Positions 53,730-62,412 of a stretch of 64,000 nucleotides of DNA are shown here, piece after piece. The stretch spans positions 1-64,000 of the forward strand of contig JBBSAJ010000007.1 of NCBI GenBank assembly GCA_038252405.1. Reading direction: 5' to 3'. Made by a program: the position numbers and the translations under genes. How positions within the stretch are numbered: the first letter of the stretch is position 1; every line of letters starts with the position of its first letter. This DNA is from DATCDE01 sp038252405. Lineage in GTDB: Bacteria > Actinomycetota > Actinomycetes > Prado026. Under the pieces are notes generated by a model. That model was not told where the DNA came from. It made no database searches and worked only from the letters and a program-made list of their open reading frames with translations.

Positions 53730-55105
53730 CCGTGACGACCACCTCGGCCGGGCCGGCGACGGGGACGTTCACCGCCCGGCTGCTGGCCGGCCTGCCGGCC
53801 GACGGGCGGGTCCTGGACATCGGCGGTCACCTGCGGGTGCACGGGCTGCTGCCGGAGCCCCGAGCGCACCGCCGCGGTGAGCCGTCGGTCATCGCCGAGC
53901 TGGAGGCGGCCGGGCTCACCGGGCGAGGGGGTGGCGGGTACCCGCTGGCCGCCAAGATCCGCGCCGTCCGCTCGGCGTCCGGCCTGACCCGCCGGCCGGT
54001 GGTCGTGGTCAACGGCGCGGAGAGCGAGCCGGCGTCCCGGAAGGACTCGGTGCTGCTGGCCAAGGCGCCGCACCTGGTGCTGGACGGCGCTCAGGTGGTG
54101 GCCGACGCCGTGGGGGCCCGCGAGATCATCGTGTGGCTGCACCGCGGGCCCGGCGGCGGACCCAGCGGGGCGCGTACCGCCGTCGAACGGGCCGTCGCGG
54201 AGCGGGACGACCGCGGGATGGTGCGGCAGCCCGTTCGGGTCGTCGACGGCCCGGCGCGCTACGTGGCCGGCGAGGCCTCGGCGCTGGCCCGACACCTGTC
54301 CGGCGGCGGGGCGCGGCCGCAGACGACGCCCCCGCGGGTGTCCGAGCGTGGCGTGGGCGGGCGCCCCACCCTGGTCTCCAACGTCGAGACGCTGGCGCAC
54401 GCCGCACTGATCGCCCGGCACGGCGCCGACTGGTTCCACCAGGTGGGCACCCCCGAGGAGCCGGGCACCCTGCTGATCACCGTGTTCGGGGCGGTCCGCT
54501 CCCCCGGCGTCCTCGAGGCTGCAGCCGGGACCACCCTCGGGGCCGTGGTGCACGCTGTCGGCGCGCTCACCGCGCCGCCCGCGGCCGTGCTGGTCGGCGG
54601 CTACGCCGGCGGCTGGCTGCGGCCGACCGAGGCCTGGCCGGTGCCCTACTCGCGGGCCGGACTGCGCTCGGTGGGGCTGGCCCCCGGGGTGGGGCTCGTG
54701 GGCGTGCTGCCCGCGGACCGCTGCGTCGTCGTCGAGACGGCCCGGCTGGTCGGCTGGCTGGCCGGGGAGAGCGCCGGGCAGTGCGGCCCGTGCCTGAACG
54801 GGCTCCCAGCGCTGGCGGTCGGGCTGCGCCAGCTGGCCGGCGAGGTCGGCCGGGCCGCCCGGGCCACCGAGCTGCCGGCCCGGCTGGCCCGGTGGGCCGG
54901 CATGGTCGACGGCCGCGGAGCCTGCCACCACCCGGACGGAGTGGCCGCGTTGGTGCGCTCGCTGCTCAGCCACTTCGCCGACGACGTGGCCGCACACGCC
55001 GACGGCCGGCCCTGCGACGCGGCGCGCACGGTGCCCTACCTCGGCTACCTGCCGCTGCCCGCCCCGGACCCGGTCGCGCGGCTGGACGGCGCGCTGTGGC
55101 GCTGA
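53726..55105 (+). CDS. NuoF-like flavoprotein with altered Fe-S site
   Basis: A 459-residue protein shaped like the 51-kDa subunit of complex I: the FMN/NADH loop GLTGRGGGGYPLAAKIR, VVNGAESEPASRKD, an SLBB domain (TLLITVFGAVRSPGVLE) and a C-terminal Fe-S part. Where NuoF has ESCGKCTPC, this has ESAGQCGPC, so the first of four cluster Cys is Ala; the distant Cys is in GACHHPDG. It probably passes electrons from NAD(P)H via FMN to the ferredoxin or the haem protein. Start GTG 53726 overlaps the previous stop. Confidence 0.85.
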   Translation: MTVTTTSAGPATGTFTARLLAGLPADGRVLDIGGHLRVHGLLPEPRAHRRGEPSVIAELEAAGLTGRGGGGYPLAAKIRAVRSASGLTRRPVVVVNGAESEPASRKDSVLLAKAPHLVLDGAQVVADAVGAREIIVWLHRGPGGGPSGARTAVERAVAERDDRGMVRQPVRVVDGPARYVAGEASALARHLSGGGARPQTTPPRVSERGVGGRPTLVSNVETLAHAALIARHGADWFHQVGTPEEPGTLLITVFGAVRSPGVLEAAAGTTLGAVVHAVGALTAPPAAVLVGGYAGGWLRPTEAWPVPYSRAGLRSVGLAPGVGLVGVLPADRCVVVETARLVGWLAGESAGQCGPCLNGLPALAVGLRQLAGEVGRAARATELPARLARWAGMVDGRGACHHPDGVAALVRSLLSHFADDVAAHADGRPCDAARTVPYLGYLPLPAPDPVARLDGALWR

Positions 55106-55344
55106 ACGCCGACGCCACGGGCCAGTGGTCCGGGCCGGTCGGGCCCCGGCTGGTCGTCGACTGGATCAAGTGCGAGGCGCACGGGCTGTGCGCCGAGCTG
55201 CTGCCGGAAGTGGTCAGCCTGGACGACTGGGGCTACCCGATCATCCGGGGCCCGGTCCCGCCGCACCTGGAGTTCCTGGCCAACCGGGCCAAGGCGGCCT
55301 GCCCGGTCCTGGCGCTGCGCCTCACCCGGACCCGGACCCGGTGA
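55096..55344 (+). CDS. Small ferredoxin
   Basis: An 82-residue protein. VDWIKCEAHGLCAELLPE and AACPVLALRL give three cluster Cys in the pattern of actinobacterial 3Fe-4S (or 4Fe-4S) ferredoxins. It starts on GTG 55096 inside the end of the NuoF-like gene. It is the last gene of the redox cassette and its 3' end overlaps the dop 3' end by 23 bp in convergent orientation. The acyl-ACP desaturase at 40 kb is one possible partner besides the cassette. Confidence 0.88.
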   Translation: MALNADATGQWSGPVGPRLVVDWIKCEAHGLCAELLPEVVSLDDWGYPIIRGPVPPHLEFLANRAKAACPVLALRLTRTRTR

Positions 55345-56845
55345 GCGTGCGCAGCAGGTCAGCGGCCGTCGGGCTGGCGTCGAGCAGCGCGCCCACGTGG
55401 GCCCGACTGCCGCGCAGCGGCTCCAGCGTGGGTACCCGCTGCAGTGAGTTGACGCCGGGCAGGTCGAAGATGACCGAGTCCCAGGACGCGGCCGCGACAT
55501 CGCCCGGATAGCGGCGCAGGCACTCCCCGCGGAAGTAGGCCCGGGTGTCCTCAGGAGCCCGGTCCACGGCTGCCAGCACCGATTCCTCGGGGTGCAGCCG
55601 TTGCATGCGCCCGCGGGCGAGCAGCCGGTGGTGCAGTCCCTTGTCCGGGCGCACGTCGCTGTACTGCAGGTCCACGGCCTGCAGCCGGGCGCTGTCCCAG
55701 CCCAGTCCGTCGCGGTCGCGGTAGGCCTCGAGCAGCTGCAGCTTGGCCACCCAGTCCAGCTCGGTGGCCAGCGTGGACGGGTCGGTGGCCAGCCGGGTGA
55801 GCACCGACTCCCACCGCTCCAGGACGTCGACGGTGTCGTCGTCGGCGTCGGCGCCGTACCGGTCCTCGATGTACTTGCGGGCCTGGTCGAGGTACTCCAG
55901 CTGCAGCTGGAGGCCGGTCAGCTTCCGGCCGTCGCGCAGGGTCACCGGGTGACGCAGGGTCGGGTCGTGCGAGACGGCGTGCAGCTCGGCCACCGGGCGG
56001 GCCGGGGTCAGGTCCACGCCGTCCAGCCAGCGGTCCTCGATCATGGACAGCACCAGCGCGGTGGTGCCCAGCTTGAGGTAGGTGGACACCTCGGACAGGT
56101 TCGCGTCGCCGATGATCACGTGCAGGCGGCGGTACTTGTCGGCGTCGGCGTGCGGCTCGTCGCGGGTGTTGATGATCGGCCGCTTGAGCGTGGTCTCCAG
56201 GCCGACCTCCACCTCGAAGTAGTCGGCCCGCTGGCTGAGCTGGAACCCGTGCTCGGCGCCGTCCTGGCCGATCCCGACCCGGCCCGAGCCGCAGACCACC
56301 TGGCGGGACACGAAGAACGGGGTCAGGTGCCGGACGATCTCCGGGAACGGGGTCTGCCGGGACATCAGGTAGTTCTCGTGCGTGCCGTAGGAGGCGCCCT
56401 TGTTGTCCGTGTTGTTCTTGTACAGGACCAGCTGCTGGCCGCCGGGCAGTTGGGCGGCCAGGGTGGCAGCCCTGGCCATGATGACCTCGCCGGCCTTGTC
56501 CCAGCGGACGGCGTCGCGCGGGTTGGTCACCTCGGGCGAGGAGTACTCGGGGTGGGCGTGGTCGACGTACAGCCGGGCCCCGTTGGTGAGGATGACGTTG
56601 GCCAGGCCGAGGTCCTCGTCGGTCAGCTGGCTGGCGTCGGCGGCCTCGCGGGCCAGGTCGAACCCGCGCGCGTCGCGCAGCGGGTTCTCCTCCTCGAAGT
56701 CCCAGCGGGCCCGACGGGTCCGGCCGGCGTCCAGCGCGTAGGCGTTGACGACCTGCGACGAGGTGAGCATCGGGTTGGCCCCGCTCTGCCCCGGCGCCGA
56801 GATGCCGTACTCGGTCTCGATCCCCATGACCCGACGCACTGTCAT
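55322..56845 (-). CDS. dop: Depupylase/deamidase Dop
   Basis: A 507-residue homologue of PafA that deamidates Pup GGQ to GGE and also removes Pup from substrates. RRVMGIETEYGISAPGQSGA, LTNGARLYVDHAHPEYSSPE and NNTDNKGASYGTHENYLMSR are conserved. The Dop-specific loop lies in residues about 37-60. It is coupled to arc (34-bp gap) but cut off from pup by the redox cassette. Confidence 0.97.
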   Translation of the reverse strand: MTVRRVMGIETEYGISAPGQSGANPMLTSSQVVNAYALDAGRTRRARWDFEEENPLRDARGFDLAREAADASQLTDEDLGLANVILTNGARLYVDHAHPEYSSPEVTNPRDAVRWDKAGEVIMARAATLAAQLPGGQQLVLYKNNTDNKGASYGTHENYLMSRQTPFPEIVRHLTPFFVSRQVVCGSGRVGIGQDGAEHGFQLSQRADYFEVEVGLETTLKRPIINTRDEPHADADKYRRLHVIIGDANLSEVSTYLKLGTTALVLSMIEDRWLDGVDLTPARPVAELHAVSHDPTLRHPVTLRDGRKLTGLQLQLEYLDQARKYIEDRYGADADDDTVDVLERWESVLTRLATDPSTLATELDWVAKLQLLEAYRDRDGLGWDSARLQAVDLQYSDVRPDKGLHHRLLARGRMQRLHPEESVLAAVDRAPEDTRAYFRGECLRRYPGDVAAASWDSVIFDLPGVNSLQRVPTLEPLRGSRAHVGALLDASPTAADLLRTLTGSGSG

Positions 56846-56879
56846 GACCCGAGGGTAGGCCGCGGCCGACCGATGGGCG

Positions 56880-58547
56880 TCAGAGGTACTGGCCGGTGTT
56901 GGCCACGGTGTCGATGGAGCGGCCGGCCTCGGGTCCCTTCTTGCCCTGGACGAGGGTGCGGATGAAGACGATCCGCTCGCCCTTCTTGCCCGAGATGCGG
57001 GCCCAGTCGTCCGGGTTGGTGGTGTTCGGCAGGTCCTCGTTCTCCTTGAACTCGTCGATGCAGGCCTCGAGCAGGTGCTGGACCCGGATGCCCCGCTGGT
57101 TGCGGTCCAGGAAGTCCTTGATCGCCATCTTCTTGGCCCGCATGACGATGTTCTCGATCATGGCGCCGGAGTTGAAGTCCTTGAAGTAGAGGGTCTCCTT
57201 GTCGCCCCCGGCGTACGTGACCTCGAGGAACTGGTTCTCCTCCGCCTCGTCGTAGATCTTCTCGATCGCGCGCTGGATCATCCCGGCCACCGTGGCGTCC
57301 CGCGACCCCTCGTGCTCGGCCAGGTCGTCGGCGTGCAGCGGCAGCTCCGGGGTCAGGTACTTGCTGAAGATGTCCCGGGCCGCCTCGGCGTCCGGCCGCT
57401 CGATCTTGATCTTCACATCCAGCCGGCCGGGCCGCAGGATGGCCGGGTCGATCATGTCTTCGCGGTTGGACGCGCCGATGACGATGACGTTCTCTAGGCT
57501 CTCCACGCCGTCGATCTCGGACAGCAGCTGGGGCACGATGGTGTTCTCGACGTCGGAGGACACCCCCGAGCCGCGGGTCCGGAACAGCGAGTCCATCTCG
57601 TCGAAGAAGACGATGACCGGCGTGCCCTCGCTGGCCTTCTCCCTGGCCCGCTGGAAGACCAGCCGGATGTGCCGCTCGGTCTCCCCTACGTACTTGTTCA
57701 GCAGCTCGGGGCCCTTGATGTTGAGGAAGTACGACTTGCCCTCGGCCCGGCCGGTGCGCTCGGCGACCTTCTTGGCCAGCGAGTTGGCGACCGCCTTGGC
57801 GATCAGCGTCTTGCCGCAGCCGGGCGGCCCGTACAGCAGGATGCCCTTGGGTGGGCGCAGCTGGTGCTCCCGGAACAGGTCCGGGTGCAGGTAGGGCAGC
57901 TCGACGGCGTCCCGGATGGCCTCGATCTGCTCGGCCAGCCCACCGATGCCGCTGTAGTCGATGTCCGGGACCTCTTCCAGGACGAGCTCCTCGACCTCGG
58001 ACTTCGGCACCCGCTCGTACACGTACCCCGACCGCGGCTCCAGCAGCAGCGAGTCGCCGGCCCGCAGCGGCTGGTCGGCGAGGGTGTCGGCCAGCTGGAC
58101 GACACGCTCCTCGTCGGCCCGCCCGATGACCAGCGCCCGCTCGCCGTCCGGGAGCAGCTCCTTGAGCATGACGACCTCGCCGAGCTTCTCGAACTCCATC
58201 GCCCGGACGACGTTCATGGCCTCGTTGAGCATGAGCTCCTGGCCGCGGCGTAACGCCGCGGCGTCGACCTCGGGGCTCACGGCGACCCGCAGCTTGCGCC
58301 CGCCGGTGAAGATGTCGAGGGTGCCGTCGTCGTGCCGGGCGAGGAACACCCCGAACCCGGACGGCGGCTGGGCCAGCCGGTCGATCTCCTCCTTGAGGGC
58401 GACCATCTGGTCGCGCGCTTCGCGCCGGGTGGCGGCCAGCCGCTGGTTCTGGGCGCCGGCCTGCGCGAGCTCGGTCTCGCGTGCGGTCAGTCGCTCTTCC
58501 AGGGCGCGCAGTCGCGAGGCCCGAGCGTCATCGTCGTAGGTCGACAT
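56880..58547 (-). CDS. arc: Proteasome ATPase Arc/Mpa
   Basis: A 555-residue AAA ATPase that unfolds pupylated proteins. N-terminal coiled coil (residues about 8-60) binds Pup; OB domains follow; Walker A is GPPGCGKT (240-247), Walker B IVFFDEMDSLF. The C-terminus ends GQYL, the penultimate-Tyr motif that docks into the 20S core. The start is ATG 58547 behind GGGAGGTGAG. Confidence 0.98.
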   Translation of the reverse strand: MSTYDDDARASRLRALEERLTARETELAQAGAQNQRLAATRREARDQMVALKEEIDRLAQPPSGFGVFLARHDDGTLDIFTGGRKLRVAVSPEVDAAALRRGQELMLNEAMNVVRAMEFEKLGEVVMLKELLPDGERALVIGRADEERVVQLADTLADQPLRAGDSLLLEPRSGYVYERVPKSEVEELVLEEVPDIDYSGIGGLAEQIEAIRDAVELPYLHPDLFREHQLRPPKGILLYGPPGCGKTLIAKAVANSLAKKVAERTGRAEGKSYFLNIKGPELLNKYVGETERHIRLVFQRAREKASEGTPVIVFFDEMDSLFRTRGSGVSSDVENTIVPQLLSEIDGVESLENVIVIGASNREDMIDPAILRPGRLDVKIKIERPDAEAARDIFSKYLTPELPLHADDLAEHEGSRDATVAGMIQRAIEKIYDEAEENQFLEVTYAGGDKETLYFKDFNSGAMIENIVMRAKKMAIKDFLDRNQRGIRVQHLLEACIDEFKENEDLPNTTNPDDWARISGKKGERIVFIRTLVQGKKGPEAGRSIDTVANTGQYL

Positions 58548-58781
58548 CGTGCTCACCTCCCGCCGTTGCGGTCGGTTCGACCCTATCGGGCTTCCACCCG
58601 GTCGATCGCCGCTCCGGCCAGCATGTCGTGCGCTTCGATCCTGTCGCATGGCGGTCGGGTAACGGCCAGGTGTCAGTCGTCGACCGCACCGTCCCAGCAT
58701 GGTCCTTGGCGGCTTTCATCGGCAGGTGTCCTGGCAGACCAAAGCGCGAGCAGTCGATCCCAGGGTCCAGAGCGAGCCGGA

Positions 58782-59540
58782 TCAGCCGGCGAGCCGCCAG
58801 GCGACCAGACCGAACAGCACGCCCAGCGCGTTGGTCGCCCAGTGCATGCCGGCGCTGGCCAGCAGGTGGCCGCTGCGGCGCCTCAGCTCACCGGCGACCA
58901 CCCCGCCCAGCGCGGTGAAGGCCACGGTGCCCGCGACGACCAGCAGGGTCGCCGATGCGCCCGCACCCCGGACGGCGTCCGACATGCCCTGGTTGGCCGA
59001 GGCGAGGTGCAGCGACGGGAGGATGTGCCACAGGCCGAACAGCGCCGACGTGGTGACCAGCACGCGCCACGTCGTCATGTGCCGTCCGAGCATCCCCCAC
59101 AGCACGGACCGGAAGGCGATCTCCTCCACCAGGACCGTGCCGAGCGGGATGACCACGAACGCGGACATCAGGGCGCCCGGGACGGCGAGGTGGTACCGCG
59201 CGTCCAGGAAGGCCGTCCGGGTCTGCGGCAGCAGCACCCCGACCAGGTAGGCGGCGCCCACGATGCTGACGGCAGTCAGGGCCCAGCGGACCCCCGAGCC
59301 GACCCGGTCCAGGCCCAACCCCAGCTGCGACCAGCTCAGGCCGGTCCGGCGGGCGAAGCCGACGAGCGCGACGGCGACGAGCGGACCGAGCCACAGCGAG
59401 CCCCACCCCAGGTGAACCGCGACGTTCACCCCGAGCATCACCAGCAGCACGGCCACGGTGGCGGCCGCTGCCGGCACGCGACGAAGAGTGGGCGTGGGCT
59501 GCGCGAGGGGACGCTCGAGCTCAGCCAGCACCTTGCCCAT
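58782..59540 (-). CDS. CPBP intramembrane metalloprotease
   Basis: A 252-residue protein with about seven helices and the CPBP (Abi) motifs: EEIAFR in TVLVEEIAFRSVLWG, FGLWHILPSLH and HWATNALG. Related enzymes trim lipidated or signal-like membrane peptides; bacterial targets are mostly unknown, some protect against self-made bacteriocins. I start it at ATG 59540. It is downstream of the arc promoter region on the same strand. Confidence 0.88.
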   Translation of the reverse strand: MGKVLAELERPLAQPTPTLRRVPAAAATVAVLLVMLGVNVAVHLGWGSLWLGPLVAVALVGFARRTGLSWSQLGLGLDRVGSGVRWALTAVSIVGAAYLVGVLLPQTRTAFLDARYHLAVPGALMSAFVVIPLGTVLVEEIAFRSVLWGMLGRHMTTWRVLVTTSALFGLWHILPSLHLASANQGMSDAVRGAGASATLLVVAGTVAFTALGGVVAGELRRRSGHLLASAGMHWATNALGVLFGLVAWRLAG

Positions 59541-59626
59541 TGTGCCGGACCCCCCAGCGGCGGGACCAATCGTCGGCGTGGCTGGACCGCTCCGGACGGC
59601 CGCAGCGGTCCGCGCTGCGCCGACGG

Positions 59627-60169
59627 TTAGCCGGCCGGCGTGAACCGGCCGGCTGAGGCCACCGTCCAGCTGCGCGCATAGGGCCGGTCGGGGCAGCACA
59701 GCGGCACCTTGTGCGAGGAGTAGGTCCGGCCCTGCACGCGCAGCACGTCCCGCTGCACGCTCACCCCGCTGACCATGACCTCCTGGGCCGGGTCCACGAG
59801 CACCGAGTGCACCCTGGGGCCGGCCGGCGAGGGCAGCACGGCGTACACCCCGGACGGCGGGTTCCCGGCCGGCGCGTCGCAGTGGCCGGTGACGACCGCC
59901 CCGGACGCCGCCCCGGCGCCCAGCGGTACCTCGCTGTCGATCACCACGCCCACGTCGGCGGGGCAGTCCAGGTCCTTGCGCAGCTGGTCGACGGGCACCG
60001 CGATCAGCCCGCTGGCCCGCTCACCGGCGACGGTCCCGCCGGTGCTCCCCCTCGCAGCGTCGGCGACCGGGCCCGGGTGGAAGAAGCCGATCAGGCCGAT
60101 GGCGGCGGCCGCCGCGACCGTGGCGACGGCAGCGGCCAGGGGGACGGTGCGGCGGCGACCAGTGCTCAT
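59627..60169 (-). CDS. Exported protein of unknown function
   Basis: A 180-residue protein with an N-terminal signal or anchor (residues 7-30) and a domain with four Cys (DLDCPADVGVV, TGHCDAPAG, VPLCCPDRPY), likely disulfide-bonded outside the cell. I do not recognise the family. A lipoprotein gene, lppK, holds this position in M. tuberculosis, but the lipobox is not seen here. The start is ATG 60169. Confidence 0.7.
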   Translation of the reverse strand: MSTGRRRTVPLAAAVATVAAAAAIGLIGFFHPGPVADAARGSTGGTVAGERASGLIAVPVDQLRKDLDCPADVGVVIDSEVPLGAGAASGAVVTGHCDAPAGNPPSGVYAVLPSPAGPRVHSVLVDPAQEVMVSGVSVQRDVLRVQGRTYSSHKVPLCCPDRPYARSWTVASAGRFTPAG

Positions 60170-60268
60170 GGGACCAATCGGGCGTACGGGAGAAATCCGG
60201 CATGCCGACGGTACCCGCCCCGCGCGCACGTCCGAAGCCACCGGCGTGCCGTCCGGGCGTGTCGGGCG

Positions 60269-61171
60269 CTACTCCTGCGCCTGGGCCGCGGCCGTTGCGG
60301 CTGCCTGGGCCGCCGCCTTGGCCGGACGCCGGCGGACGGCGGGCGGTGTCACGCCGTCGGCCAGCCGCCGGGTCTGCACCAGGAAGCCGGTGTGCCCGAT
60401 CATCCGGTGGTCCGGCCGCACGGCCAGCCCCTCCACGTGCCAGGTGCGCACGAGCGACTCCCAGGACGCCGGCTCGGTGAACCGGCCGTCGGCCCGCAGC
60501 GCCTCCACGAGGGTCGACAGCTGGGTCACGGTGGCGACATAGCCGATGAGTACGCCGCCGGGGACCAGTGCGGTCGCCACGGCGTCCAGGCACTCCCAGG
60601 GTGCGAGCATGTCGAGCACCGCCCGGTCGACCTCCCGGTCAGCGAGGACGTCCTGCAGGTCCCCCACCGTGAGCGTCCAGGCCGGGTGCGGCTGGCCGAA
60701 GAACGTCTCCACGTTGCGGCGCGCGATCGCCGCGAAGTCCTCGCGCCGCTCGTAGGAGGACACCAGGCCGGTGTCCCCCACGGCGCGCAGCAGCGCGCAG
60801 GTCAGCGCTCCGGAGCCGACCCCAGCCTCGACCACCCGCGCGCCGGGGAACACGTCGGCCAGGGTGACGATCTGGGCGGCGTCCTTGGGGTAGACCACCG
60901 CCGCCCCGCGCGGCATGGCCAGCACGAAGTCGGCGTACAGCGGCCGCAGCGCCAGGTACTCCACCCCGCCGGTGGACCGGACCACGGTGGCGGACGGCGC
61001 CCCGATGAGCTCGTCGTGCGCGATTGCGCCCTTGTGGGTGTGGAACTCCCGGCCCGGCTCGAGCACGACGGTGTGCTTGCGGCCCTTCGGGTCGGTCAGC
61101 TGGACCCGGTCCCCGGCCTGGAACGGTCCGCGCTGCGCGGCTCCGGTGGGCACCGGGGTGGGCTCGGTCAC
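60269..61171 (-). CDS. trmI: tRNA (adenine-58-N1)-methyltransferase
   Basis: A 300-residue SAM methyltransferase that makes m1A58 in the T-loop of tRNA. PKDAAQIVTLADVFPGARVV, EAGVGSGALTCALLRAVG and DMLAPWECLDA match Rv2118c, the structurally known TrmI of M. tuberculosis. An N-terminal beta domain (QLTDPKGRKHTVVLEPG) precedes it, and the tail is Ala-rich. Start GTG 61171; TTG 61180 would add three residues. Confidence 0.96.
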   Translation of the reverse strand: MTEPTPVPTGAAQRGPFQAGDRVQLTDPKGRKHTVVLEPGREFHTHKGAIAHDELIGAPSATVVRSTGGVEYLALRPLYADFVLAMPRGAAVVYPKDAAQIVTLADVFPGARVVEAGVGSGALTCALLRAVGDTGLVSSYERREDFAAIARRNVETFFGQPHPAWTLTVGDLQDVLADREVDRAVLDMLAPWECLDAVATALVPGGVLIGYVATVTQLSTLVEALRADGRFTEPASWESLVRTWHVEGLAVRPDHRMIGHTGFLVQTRRLADGVTPPAVRRRPAKAAAQAAATAAAQAQE

Positions 61172-61215
61172 GGGCGCCAAGGCTACCGACCTCCGGCCGC
61201 CGTCCCGACCAGCGG

Positions 61216-62364
61216 CTAGACCCCGCTGAACGCGCGCTGCACGTCGGCGGCGGACAGCACGCCCTGGACCCGGCCGTCCGGGTCCTGCACGAGGTACTCG
61301 GTGGCGGGGGTCTGCTGCAGCGCGGTGATCATGGCTTCCCCGCTCAGGTCGGTCCGCAGCACCAGGCCCGGCTCGAGTCGGCGGGCCACCGTCCCGACGT
61401 TCACCCAGGGTCGTCGCTCCTCAGGGGTCGCCGCGACCGCCGCCTCGCTGACCAGGCCCGTGGGCCGCTGCTCGCTGTCGGTCACGACGAGAGCGCCCGC
61501 CCCGGACTCCGAGAGCTGGCGCAGCGCCTCCGCGAGCGGCACGTCGGCGGTCACCGGGAGTGCGGAGCGCACCAGCCCCCGCACGGTGAGCGCGGGCAGC
61601 CGGGCCCTGACCTTGGCCGCCCGCAGCGACTGCGTGGACCCGGTCCACAGGAACACCGCGATCACCACGGCCCAGACCATGAAGAACGTGTCCGGCGCGG
61701 TGCCGGACAGCCAGGCCAGCAGGAACGGCAGCAGGGCCGTGAGCAGCGCCACCACGCGACCGGCCCAGCTGGCCACGATGCTGCCGGTGAGCTCGCGGCC
61801 GGAGATCTTCCAGACGACGGCGGCCAGCATGCTGCCGCCGTCCAGGGGCAGGCCGGGCAGCAGGTTGTACACCCCGACGAAGAGGTTGGCCGCGGTCAGC
61901 TGGAACAGCAGCAGGTGGACCAGCTGCCCCGACGAGGTCAGGGTCAGCCCGGCCATCCCGAGCCCGGCCAGCACCAAGGTGGCGGCTGGTCCGGCCCCCG
62001 AGATGGCGAAGTCCCGGCCGGGGGTCGGGGCCTTGCGGTCCAGCGCCGTGACGCCGCCCAGCATGTACAGCGTGATCGAGCTGACCGGCAGGCCGAACGC
62101 CCTGGCCACCGCCGCGTGGGCCACCTCGTGGATGAGGATGGACAGGTAGAGCAGTGCGGCGAACATGATCGCGACCAGGTACTTGGTCGACCCGATGCTC
62201 GGGTCGTAGTTCTGGATGCTGGGCAGGAACGCCAACGCCAGCAGCCCGGCGGTGACGAACAGCGACACGTTCGCGTAGATGGGGATGCCCAGGAAGGACC
62301 CCACCTTGACGCCCTGGGCCCGCTGCGGCGTGCGCGGTGTCCCGCTCCCGCCGTCGCTGCTCAT
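61216..62364 (-). CDS. Site-2 protease family membrane metallopeptidase with CBS pair
   Basis: A 382-residue M50 protease: HEVAHAAVARAFG is the zinc motif HExxH, and LLPGLPLDGGSML provides the third ligand, in about five or six helices. Two CBS repeats (residues about 250-380) sense adenine nucleotides. The layout is that of Rip3 (Rv2625c). It would cut anti-sigma factors or other membrane proteins. It is divergent from the RecB-like gene with 48 bp between. Confidence 0.92.
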   Translation of the reverse strand: MSSDGGSGTPRTPQRAQGVKVGSFLGIPIYANVSLFVTAGLLALAFLPSIQNYDPSIGSTKYLVAIMFAALLYLSILIHEVAHAAVARAFGLPVSSITLYMLGGVTALDRKAPTPGRDFAISGAGPAATLVLAGLGMAGLTLTSSGQLVHLLLFQLTAANLFVGVYNLLPGLPLDGGSMLAAVVWKISGRELTGSIVASWAGRVVALLTALLPFLLAWLSGTAPDTFFMVWAVVIAVFLWTGSTQSLRAAKVRARLPALTVRGLVRSALPVTADVPLAEALRQLSESGAGALVVTDSEQRPTGLVSEAAVAATPEERRPWVNVGTVARRLEPGLVLRTDLSGEAMITALQQTPATEYLVQDPDGRVQGVLSAADVQRAFSGV

Positions 62365-62412
62365 CTCTTGATGTTAGTCGGACCTGTCGGTGGGGTCGCC
62401 TACGCTCGCCGC

